DNA of 26,307 bases from Emiliania huxleyi CCMP1516 (taxonomy: Eukaryota > Haptophyta > Isochrysidales > Noelaerhabdaceae). The notes under the pieces are model-generated. The model did no database searches and was not told the DNA's origin. It saw only the letters and a program-made list of their open reading frames with translations. The translations under genes were made by a program, and so were the position numbers. The stretch covers positions 154,137-180,443 of the forward strand of contig NW_005200922.1 of assembly GCF_000372725.1 (NCBI RefSeq), given 5' to 3'. This document shows, piece after piece, positions 7,922 to 15,946 of the stretch; the first letter of the stretch is position 1, and every line of letters starts with the position of its first letter.

Positions 7922-10900
7922 CTACCCGCCCGGCAACGCCGAGGCGACCCCCGTCTCCATGACGAGCGCCGTCGCGTTCCGCACGCGTTCCGCGCCTCCG
8001 CTCCCCGCGCCGACCCGGCGAGCGCACTCGCCTCGCAGCTGACCGCGCGCCGCCTCGAGCGTCGCCGGCAGCGCAGCCATCTCGTTGGTAAAGTTGGCCG
8101 GGCGGCTCGCGAGGCGGCTGCCCAGCCCTGCGAGCCAAGTGGTGTGGCTGTAGTCCTGCGGCTGCGTCTGGGGGTACGTGCCGTCGAGCAACGACTTGGC
8201 CGCCTGCGCTCGTCTCACCAGCACGAGGGCGCCCGCAGAGGCGGCGGCGGCCGGGTCGTCGCGCGGGCTCAGGAGCGGCGCGAGCACCGTCGCCGCGAGT
8301 CGCGCCGCCCGCTCGTCGTCGAACCGCAGCGTCAGCTCCGCCGACGTGCCGGCGGGCAAGTCGAACAGCCAGACAACCACGCAGAGCAACTCGGCGTCGA
8401 AGTACCAGAGCGGAGAGGAGCGCTCGCCCGCACGGCGCCGCCGCTCCACCGTCGGAGGGTCGGCGAACATCACCGCAGTCTCCGCCGCGCCGCCGCGGGG
8501 CTGCTGCGCTCGCACCGAGGCGTGGGTGGGCGGGGGCACGCCGTGCAACAGGAGCCGCCACGAGCGCCGCCCTATTACTTAGTCATTGGCCATCAACAGT
8601 CAACAGCAGGAGGAGGCCGCCACGGGCGCCGCCCGCCTCCGTCCCCAGTCGGGCGAGGCAAGCCGGGCTCTATCCGCTCCTCCGGCGCGTCGCTCGCAAA
8701 GAGGCAGCCTCGCGACGCGCCGATCACGACGCGCAAGCCTGCCCCCCCGCCGCCCCCCCCGCCGCCCGCCTCGTCCCCGCTCGCGTGGGCCCACTCCCAC
8801 TCGACCCGCGTCCAGCTGGAGTGCTCGCCGCCCTTCTGCTCAGCCGCGTACCGGCCGCTCCAGCCGTCGTCCTCATACAAGTCTCCAGACCCGCCGCCGT
8901 ACAAGTCTCCCGACCCGCCGCCGGCCGACGGAGCGGGCGGCGGCAGCCAGATGGCCACCTGCGGGCAGCGCGGCACGTGCTGCGCGCGGCCTACCCAGCC
9001 CCTCGTGCCCGCGCCGCAGTGCTCCCACTCGCTCTCGACGGGCGGCTGGCCGAATACGACAGCGCCGCCCTTTGCGAGGATGGGGATCTCGTCTAGCGCC
9101 TGGAAGGTTCAGAGAAGGTTCAGGGAAGATTCCCGCCCTTTGCGAGGATGGGGATCTCGTCTAGCGCCGCCGCCAGCGAGAGCGCGCGCGGCCCCTCGAC
9201 GCGCAGCATCGAGTGCGTCAGCACCCACAGCCCCGGAGGCACCTGCAGGCGGGTACCGAGGAGGCTTGAAGGGAGGGCCCCGAGGGCGCCCCCGCAGCCC
9301 CGGGGCGCACCCACAGCCGCGCGCCCCGAGCGAGCGGCGCGTCCGCGCTCGAGCGGTGCGTCACCGGCGCGACTACCTACAGGACCGCTCCGAGAGGGCT
9401 CCAAGACAGCCCGCTGCTCGAGCGGCGCGTCAGGTGCGCGACGGCCAGCGACTGTCCCGCGCCGAAGAGGTACTCGCCTCCGAAGTCGTACGCGGGCTGC
9501 AGGCCAGGCCACTCGTGGTAGAGGGGCCGGACAGGCGATGGCCCGCCGTCGTACGCTGCGCGGGCGGCGGTGTACAGGTGCGGGACCAGCTCCGCCCGGA
9601 GCCGCAGCGCGCTCCGCATCGCGACAAAAGCCGCCTCGTCGAAGAGCCAGAAGCGCCTCTCGTGCAGAGGGTCGCGGAAGCCGTGCGCACGGAAGACTGG
9701 CGAGAGGCTGCCCAGCTGCACCCATCGCACGTACAGCTCCGGCTCGACCCGATCGAAGAAGCCGCCGATGTCGTGGGACCAGTAGCCGAAGGCGACGTTG
9801 GCGGCGCTCGCCGTGAAGCCGGGCTGGAAAGCGAGGCTCTCCCACGTCGACTTCGTGTCGCCGCTGAAGCCGATCGGGTAGCGCTGGTTGCCGAGCCCGC
9901 CCCAGCGGTGCATGATGAGGCGTCGCCGCTGGGCAGAGGCCGGTGTCGCGCGCCCGTCGGGCTGGGTGGAGTAGACATAGTTGAGCCAGAAGGTTGGGTT
10001 TACCTCTGGCGTCTCGGAGCCGCCGAAGAAGTGCTCTCCTTTGTGGGGGGCGTGGGTGGAGAGGCGGGGTCAGGCGGCGAAGCAGCGGTGAAGGGCCGTG
10101 GCTTGGAGCTCGCCTCGCTGCCAGTACAGCAACCGTCTCTCCCCGTCTCTCCCCATCTCTCCCCACCTCTCCCCACCTCTCCCCACCTCTCCGCATCTCT
10201 CCCCACCTCTCCCCGTGCCTCGCCTTGCTGCCAGTCGAGCCACCAAAAGTCGACGCCGAGCCGCTCGAGCGGGGCGAGCACGTGGGTGTGGAAGTGGGAG
10301 GAGTAGGTTCGGTTCAGCGGGTCGAAGGCAGCGTACTCGGCGTCGGGCGGCAGCCTACAGGACGGTTCCGAGAAGGTTCCGAGGTGGTTGCGTGCAGAGA
10401 GACGGAGCGCGGCGCCGGTGCCCCATCGCGGCTCGGAAAGCCTCCCACCGGTCGGCATCCTCCTCCGCCTTGACCAGCCCGCTCTGAAAGTGGAGGTTCA
10501 GGCCATTGTGCACGCCGGCCGCCTTGCACCAGCCGAGAAAGGCGGGCGGGTCCGGGAAGTACCTACCCGCAGGCCCGAGCCGGGGCTCAGCGTCGGGTCG
10601 CTGCAGCGCGGCGAGTCGAGCGGCTCGGACAAGACTTCTTGTCGAACGAGAAGCCCGACCAGCACGGCCAGTTGTGCGACGCGTCCATCGACTTCTCGCT
10701 CTCGTTGCCGTACGTGCGCCGGTAGCAGGTGTGGTGCCAGTCCATGTCGGTGACGAGCACGTCCGCAGGCACGCCCCGCGCCTCGAACTCGCGGAGGAGC
10801 CCCGCCGCCTGGGAGAGGAGTCGGAGACGGCTCAGAGAGAAGGGCCCCGCCTCCCCACACCTCCCCACTCCCCACACCGCCCCACACTCCCCACATCTCC

Positions 10901-13024
10901 CTCTCGCGGGCGGCTGCCCCCCTCGCGCCTCCCAGTCCGCCCACGGCCACCACCGCGAGAACCAGACGCCGAACGCGTAGCGCGGGGGGATTGGCTGCGG
11001 ACCTGCGGCACGTGCCACGGGGACGGGTCCTGGTCCTGCCTCGGAGGGCGAGAGGAAGGGAGGGCGAGAGGAAGGAGGGCGAGGAAGGAGGGCGTCGCAC
11101 GCCGCTCAAGGCCGCAAAGTCGCGCAGCGCAGACGCGTAGTCAAGGCCCGCCGCGAACAAGTACCAGTCGAGGCGGAGCAAGGCCTCGCCCGACGCCTGC
11201 CCACCGCGAGGCCCCGTGAGAGGCGCTGGCCACAGAGGCGGGGACAGGGCCTCGCACGAACGCCTCGGAGGCAACGGCGGCCGCCCTCGCCTCGGCGCGG
11301 CCGCACGCCGCCCTGCACGCGCCCTGCATGAAGGCGCGGTTCGCCTCGCGACGTGTCATGGACGTGTCATGGACGTGTCATGGACGTGTCATGGACATGA
11401 CCTGCAGAAGGCGCGGCTCGCCTCGCACTCTCCCCCGCGAGCCCACTGCTCGCAGCGAGGGTCGCCGTCGGCTGCGCGCGCCTGCGGGGGCGTGTCGTGG
11501 GCACGTCGGGGACGCGTCGTCATCTCGTCTCGGGTCGCCGTCGGCAGCGTTCGCCGCTCGCTCGACCTCGAGCCGCTCGGGGTCCCGCGCCGCAACCCAG
11601 TCCCACTGCGCCGCCGCGCCGTCGAAGCGGGCGCTGAGCGAGTCGTCGAGCAGCGCCTGAGGGACATGTCCAGGAAAGGTCGAGGAAAGTCTAGGAAGGG
11701 TGAGCGAGTCGTCGAGCAGCGCCTGAGGGACATGTCCAGGAAAGGTCGAGGAAAGTCTAGGAAGGGTGAGCGAGTCGTCGAGCAGCGCCTGAGGGACATG
11801 TCCAGGAAAGGTCGAGGAAAGTCTAGGAAGGGTGAGCGAGTCGTCGAGGAGCGCCTGAGGGACATGTCCAGGAAAGGTCGAGGAAAGTCTAGGAAGGGTG
11901 AGCGAGTCGTCGAGCAGCGCCTGAGGGACATGTCCAGGAAAGGTCGAGGAAAGTCTAGGAAGGGTGAGCGAGTCGTCGAGGAGCGCCTGAGGGACATGTC
12001 CAGGAAAGGTCGAGGAAAGTCTAGGAAGGGTGAGCGAGTCGTCGAGGAGCGCCTGAGGGACACGAGGGACGGGTGGCGACGAGGGACGGGTCGCGACGTG
12101 TCGTGATGGGTCTCGAGCGGCTAGACACCCAGCCGCTGCGAGAGATCACGCCCATGGCGCAGTGCGCGTCGTTCTCTCGGCCGGAGCGCTGGTCGACCGG
12201 CAGCCGATCGCAGCGGAGCTCGGTCGCGCCGTCCACCTTGTCCAGCGTGCGGACGGTGCCTGGCAGCTGATCCGGGTTCGGCAGGCCCGGATGCCACTCC
12301 GAGCTCCGATCGCCGTCGAGAGCCAGCCGCACCCGCAGCGTGGCGGAGGACAGCCGAGGCGCCGGCCAGTCCGCGACCAGACCTTTGGGAAGGTTCCAGG
12401 AAGTCAGGGAAGGCTCCGTCGCAGCCAGCCAGTGCGCAGCGCCGGACCGGCAGCCCCACGAGTGATCTGCGCCGCCGTCGCGTTGGCCGGAGCCGAGAGC
12501 TCCAGTCGCAGCTGCGCCGTGGTCAGCACGAGGCAGCGGTGGGCCGAGAGGAGCTGGCAGTCGCTGCTGAGCGTTGCCTTGTGCGATGGCACGGGCAGGT
12601 AGCGATTCACAATCGCAAAGCTGCTGCGTTCGTCGAAGCGCTCCCGCGGGTTGCGCCGCTGCTCGATGCGGAGCGTGCGAGCTGTGAGGACGGTCAAGCG
12701 AACCGTCTCGCCCACTCTGATCACGGACGATGCGTTTGCGATTGGGTTGAAGGGCGGAGCTGCCCGCTGGCGAATGGTGCCGGCCGCATGAGGGTCGCAC
12801 GCTGCAGTGCTGGTATGAGGCGGAGACGTGGCGGCGGCGTGCCGACGGATATCGCGCGCTGAGACAATGCCGTCCAGGTCCACGTCCAAATCGCCGACGG
12901 GAGAGAGGGACGTGAGGTATGTGGCGTTGAGCAGGAGCAGCAGCGCCGCCGTGCCAATAAGAACCGCAAAAATGTGTTGCAGCGAAAGGCGGCTATTGCT
13001 GGCGGAGCCTGGCGGCGCTCGCAT
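7922..13024 (-). CDS. Glycoside hydrolase family 31 (alpha-glucosidase-like), membrane-anchored, 15 exons
   Basis: Exons (sense order): 13024..12430, 12382..12129, 11656..11555, 11481..11422, 11344..11264, 11196..11103, 11002..10929, 10808..10636, 10562..10422, 10354..10219, 10003..9443, 9376..9311, 9242..9168, 9099..8628, 8571..7922. All phases agree, giving 1177 aa. Residues 17-37 are one transmembrane segment (signal anchor), so a secretory-pathway enzyme with a lumenal or extracellular domain is likely. Residues 47-58 form a D-x-D-x-D-G-x-V-x3-D calcium loop (dockerin/EF-hand-like). An N-terminal GH31 beta-sandwich follows, then a four-Cys ShKT-like insert (C327, C336, C347, C351), then the (beta/alpha)8 core: FGVWFSRWW, DMDWHHT, DFWWLDWQQ with likely nucleophile D565, and GFSGD with likely acid D619. 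The C-terminal beta domains include GDLYEDDGWSGRY. The substrate cannot be told; DWQQ rather than DMNE places it outside the classic acid alpha-glucosidases. Ten of 14 introns have GC donors. Confidence 0.85.
9065..9168 (-). repeat. Perfect 36-bp direct repeat bounding a 68-nt intron
   Basis: Positions 9065-9100 and 9133-9168 are identical over 36 bp. Both encode ALDEIPILAKGG. In the GH31 model the sense-upstream copy is the start of a GC-AG intron (9167..9100) and the other copy is the start of exon 14. The 32-bp remainder contains GAACCTTC repeats and ends TTCCAG. Confidence 0.9.
10133..10215 (-). repeat. 10-bp minisatellite in a GH31 intron
   Basis: About eight copies of CTCTCCCCAC (plus strand) fill much of the 215-nt intron 10218..10004. 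The intron is placed directly after the catalytic DWQQGE exon, and its GC donor is required by phase. Confidence 0.85.
11345..11421 (-). other. GC-AG intron splitting the ShKT-like motif, with 11-bp repeats
   Basis: The exon before ends GECE and the exon after starts ANRAFMQGAC. The intron's first 20 nt (GCGAGCCGCGCCTTCTGCAG) nearly copy the first 21 nt of the next exon. The remainder is about four copies of GTCATGGACGT (plus strand). Length 77 nt. Confidence 0.8.
11636..12062. repeat. 66-bp tandem repeat, 6.5 copies, in a GH31 intron
   Basis: Unit starts fall at 11636, 11702, 11768, 11834, 11900, 11966 and a partial at 12032. Units are nearly identical; the main variant is GAGCAGC versus GAGGAGC. 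On the GH31 strand each unit begins GCGCTGCTCGACGACTCG (coding ALLDDS, the start of exon 3) and ends CCCTCAG. Every copy therefore carries a potential exon start and its own acceptor. The unit length is 22 codons and it is open in the GH31 frame. Confidence 0.95.
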
Positions 13025-13280
13025 CGTTGCTGGCGTCCCTGCGGCGCGGCGATGCGTCGCGATGTCCTGACCGAGCCGGCAGCGGACTTTTTGCGGGGTA
13101 TGGTATGGTAGCATCGTGCAACCCACCTCGAGACCATACCCCCCGCCTGCTGACAGACCCAGCCTCCCGGAGACCGGGGATGGGCGGTCAGGACCATACC
13201 CCGCAAAAAGTTGGAACCCAGACTAGCCGCGATTTCATCGCTTTCTTTTTCTTTTTTCACGTACGGGACGCTCGTTGACA
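13025..13280. promoter_or_regulatory. Divergent promoter region of GH31 and FkbM genes
   Basis: Only 256 bp separate the two start codons, which face away from each other, so both 5' UTRs and core promoters must lie here or overlap. Half of it is the inverted-repeat element at 13086-13211. No TATA box is obvious. A T/C-rich tract (CTTTCTTTTTC) at about 13240-13256 precedes the FkbM start. Confidence 0.5.
13086..13211. mobile_element. 126-bp MITE-like element with perfect 19-bp terminal inverted repeats
   Basis: Left end ACTTTTTGCGGGGTATGGT (13086-13104) is the exact reverse complement of 13193-13211. Internal partial copies of GGTATGGTA and ACCATACCCC lie next to the arms. The element has no coding capacity. 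No clear target duplication is seen beyond a few bases, so it may be a MITE, a foldback sequence or a regulatory hairpin. Confidence 0.6.
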
Positions 13281-14034
13281 ATGGCGACGCGTTGCAGCGG
13301 CACGTTCATCGACGCTGGTGCCAACAGTGGCGACTCTTTGCATATGTGGTACACAGCCGAGTCGTGCGCTACCACGCCGCATGCGCTGCGCCGCAAACCG
13401 TGCGCCTGGCAGTGGCCATGGTGGCTGCCTCTGAGCGTGCGGCTGTCGTACTGTGCTCTCGCGTATGAACCCAACCCGCAGCTTGCAGAGAATCCTGCAC
13501 ACTGCTGCTGCCTTGCCGCGGCACAAGCTGGGCGTGCACATTGAGGTTTTCAACGGCACTGCCTTCGCCGAGCTTGACGGCACCGCGATGTTCGGCCTCG
13601 ACAGCACGACCAGGAACGCTAAGGGGTCGTCCCTCATGCTCCACAAGCGCACCAAGACTCGCGAGGGGTTGGGGCGCGGGCCAGCGGTGGGCGAAAACAG
13701 AGTGCGCGTGCGGACGGTGAACGCACTCAGCGTGATCCGTCACGCGCCGCCTGGGCCGGTCGCGCTCAAAATTGACGTTGAGGGGTATGAGGGGCGGCTC
13801 ATGCGCAACCTCCTCCTCTCGGGCGTGCTGTGTCAGCGCGTGCAGAATCTGTTCGTGGAGTGGCATCCGATGGCAAGCCAGGTTGACAAGCGCGATCTGC
13901 ACCACCCGGATGAAGACATCGAGATGCCCCCCCAAACGATGGCAGTGTACAAGCGGATGCTGAGCACCTTCAATCCAAAGGCGAAAGCACTAGGGCGTAA
14001 CTGGCAACCGCTTGCCGACAGCTCGTTCGTGTAA
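13281..14034 (+). CDS. FkbM-family methyltransferase, apparent frameshift
   Basis: SAM-dependent methyltransferase of the FkbM type; these often methylate hydroxyls on sugars or small molecules. Motif I is GTFIDAGANSGDS right after the ATG at 13281. Motif II is YEPNPQL near 13470, and the core motif VALKIDVEGYEGRL is near 13760. A C-terminal strand reads NLFVEWHP. The first 70 codons are in one frame. From about 13490 the sequence continues in another frame (RILHTAAALPRH...IEVFNGTAF), a shift equal to one inserted or two deleted bases with no room for an intron. Either the assembly has an indel or this copy is broken. Residues between SLHMWYT and YEPNP look poorly conserved and may include a short intron. 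No signal peptide is seen. Confidence 0.7.
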
Positions 14035-14219
14035 ATTGACACTGTTGAATTGGAGTTGATCGGACAGACGGCGTGCAACATTCACACAGCATGTGGTGCC
14101 GTACACAAGATCATGCCAAGCTTAATACAACATGGTACATGCACATGCAGAGAGAGAGATTTTTAGAAGCCAACAAGAAATGTGTCACACAGAGTGATTT
14201 GCGCTCGGCAGCTTGTCGA

Positions 14220-15259
14220 CTACCAGCCGGAGCCGGAGTCGGAACCGTAGCCGAGATGGTCTTCGAGGGTGTCGAATATGTCATTCGCCTCGCTAGTGGA
14301 GCCGGTGCCGCATGAGTCGCGGTCGGAGGAGGAGTCGTCGGAGGAGCGGCCGGAGAACTCGCGCTTGTCGCGCCTGATGCGCTCTGCGCCGAAAATGGAG
14401 AACTTGATGCGCTCTGCGAGGGGGCCGGGGTCCTAGCCGGGGTCGTGGTCGTCGTGCTCGAGCGTCGGGTAGGTAGCGCGCCTTGCGACTTTGTCGGCCG
14501 AGCTGCCATCCCAGTAGAAGGTATACCAGTCGCCGCGGGGGTAGAACCAAGCGTTGACCAATCTGTACCGTCCGAGAGCGGCCGCCTGAGCGGCCTGAGC
14601 AGCCGCCTGAGCAGCCGCCTCTGCAGCGGCCGCCGCCGCCGCAGCCTTCTGCGCCGCCGCCTGTGCGGCCTTGAAGCGCTTCTTGCCTTGTTTTGCCTTC
14701 TTCTTGGTGCCCATCGAGGTGTCATCAAGTGACTGGCTGGCCCGCCAGAGGTCGTGCTCTGGACGGCTGGGGCAGGGCGACTCACGGGGGAGGAGGGGGA
14801 CGAGGGCGGAGGCAGGCACAGCTGCTCTCCGGTGGCCTCGCGTTGGTGGCGGAACCCGATGGTTCCGTCGCAGCCGCGCACTGTGCCGTAAGGGTTGTAG
14901 ATTTCGAGAGGGAAACGGGCCAACGCTTCCGAGAAGGGGAGAGGAAGACTTGTGGAGCGTAAACAGTAGATGAAATCGACGACGTAGCCGCCGCCGCGCC
15001 GCCGCCCGCCCTCGTGGCCGCCATAGACGCGGCTGAGGAAGAGGTCGGCGGTGCGCCCGCTAGGCGGGCAGGCCTTGAAGAAATTGGTCAGAGAAGTGCG
15101 AGTGTTGAGGCCGCGCGCAGCGGCCTGTATCTTGGTGATGAGGATCGTGATGATGATGGTGCCCTTGTTCAGCAGGAACGCGCGCATCGCCCGCTGAACG
15201 CGGGTCGCTGCGGCTTCCTGTGCGAACCCCAGTCGGATGTTCCGCAGCGTGGAGGTCAT
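14220..15259 (-). CDS. IQ-motif protein with Ala-rich helix, three exons
   Basis: Model: 15259..14823, 14766..14480 and 14413..14220, 305 aa with matching phases. The N-terminal part has two IQ-like calmodulin-binding motifs (VQRAMRAFLLNK and IQAAARGLNTR). They are followed by a conserved-looking block (LARFPLEIYNPYGTVRGCDG) and, in exon 2, a basic KKKAKQGKKRFKAAQ segment running into an Ala/Gln-rich helix, then WFYPRGDWYTFYWDGS. Exon 3 is Ser/Asp-rich, ending with a stop at 14222..14220. Both introns (56 and 66 nt) use GC donors. The frame stays open upstream to 15778, so an earlier start cannot be excluded. Function is unknown; calmodulin or myosin-light-chain-like binding is inferred from the IQ motifs alone. 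Confidence 0.55.
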
Positions 15260-15653
15260 TGCTGCGATGTCGTCATGCCCAGCAGCCACCCCAGCCTCGC
15301 CAAAGGCGCCAGCGAGGCTGGGCAAGCCCGACAGCTCTGGCGAGCCAACGCGGCCGGCAGCCGGCCCACCTGGGTTCGAACTGGAGGCCAGTCGATCGCA
15401 GCCGGGCGCTGACCCGACCGAGCCAGGCGAGGAGTGTTGTGGCTCTGGTCGATTCGGTGCCTCATAAAGCGTCGGCGAGATTGAAAGTTTTTGCAGCACG
15501 AATCCGACGCGCTCCGTCTCGTCGGCGCCATGAGGCCGTCTGAGACCGTGGAGACGAGGCCGGGCGCAGCCGTGGCCGACCGCGCGGCGGCGCCGGACAA
15601 GGCGAGCGAGAGCGAAGCGACCAGCTGATAAGGAGGACTTCTCTCTCACATGC

Positions 15654-15688
15654 ATGAACATGAACATGAACATGAACATGAACATGAC
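15654..15688 (+). repeat. (ATGAAC)n hexanucleotide microsatellite
   Basis: About five to six perfect copies, flanked by ATGCATG and ACATGATCATGTG palindromic words. Lies between the IQ gene and the MATE gene. Confidence 0.9.
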
Positions 15689-15840
15689 ATGCATGTGCAC
15701 ATGATCATGTGCGTTCCCAGAAAGAACGAAAGAAAAGCGGCATGGCATGGGAGGGATGGGAGGACGGCACGCCGCCACTGCACATAAAATTCTTTTTCTG
15801 CGCAGAGCTCGGTTGTCTTCGCTCGGCTTCAGCAGCGCGG

Positions 15841-15914
15841 CCTGGCGCCTCCTCGCCTAAGTCGCCAGACTCGCTCGCCTGGCGCCTCCTCGCCTAAGTC
15901 GCCAGACTCGCTCG
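15841..15914 (+). repeat. 37-bp perfect tandem duplication before the MATE start
   Basis: 15841-15877 is repeated exactly at 15878-15914. It ends 32 bp before the ATG at 15947, so it is probably in the 5' UTR. Each copy contains an in-frame stop word (TAA), so it does not extend the protein. Confidence 0.9.
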
Positions 15915-15946
15915 GAGGGCGTGTCGACGACGCGGCACTCGTCGCG

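Noticed and set aside
7535..10306. 923-codon plus-strand ORF opposite GH31
   Set aside because: High-GC antisense shadow; no domain resemblance. The minus strand carries the GH31 motifs in a consistent splice model.
11636..12062. CRISPR array
   Set aside because: Units are contiguous with no unique spacers; this is a tandem repeat in a eukaryotic intron.
11216..12106. Plus-strand Arg/Glu repeat protein
   Set aside because: It is the antisense reading of the 66-bp intron array; the unit's multiple-of-three length keeps all frames open.
15340..15430. GGTTCGAACT resembling a tRNA T-loop
   Set aside because: The flanking five bases on each side do not pair, and no acceptor, D or anticodon stem can be formed. 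It lies in or next to the IQ gene's 5' region.
14111..15778. 555-codon single ORF as the IQ gene
   Set aside because: Its second half (poly-Arg, then poly-Ser/Thr/Pro) is shadow sequence. The other frame gives YRLVNAWFYPRGDWYTFYW and a consistent three-exon model.
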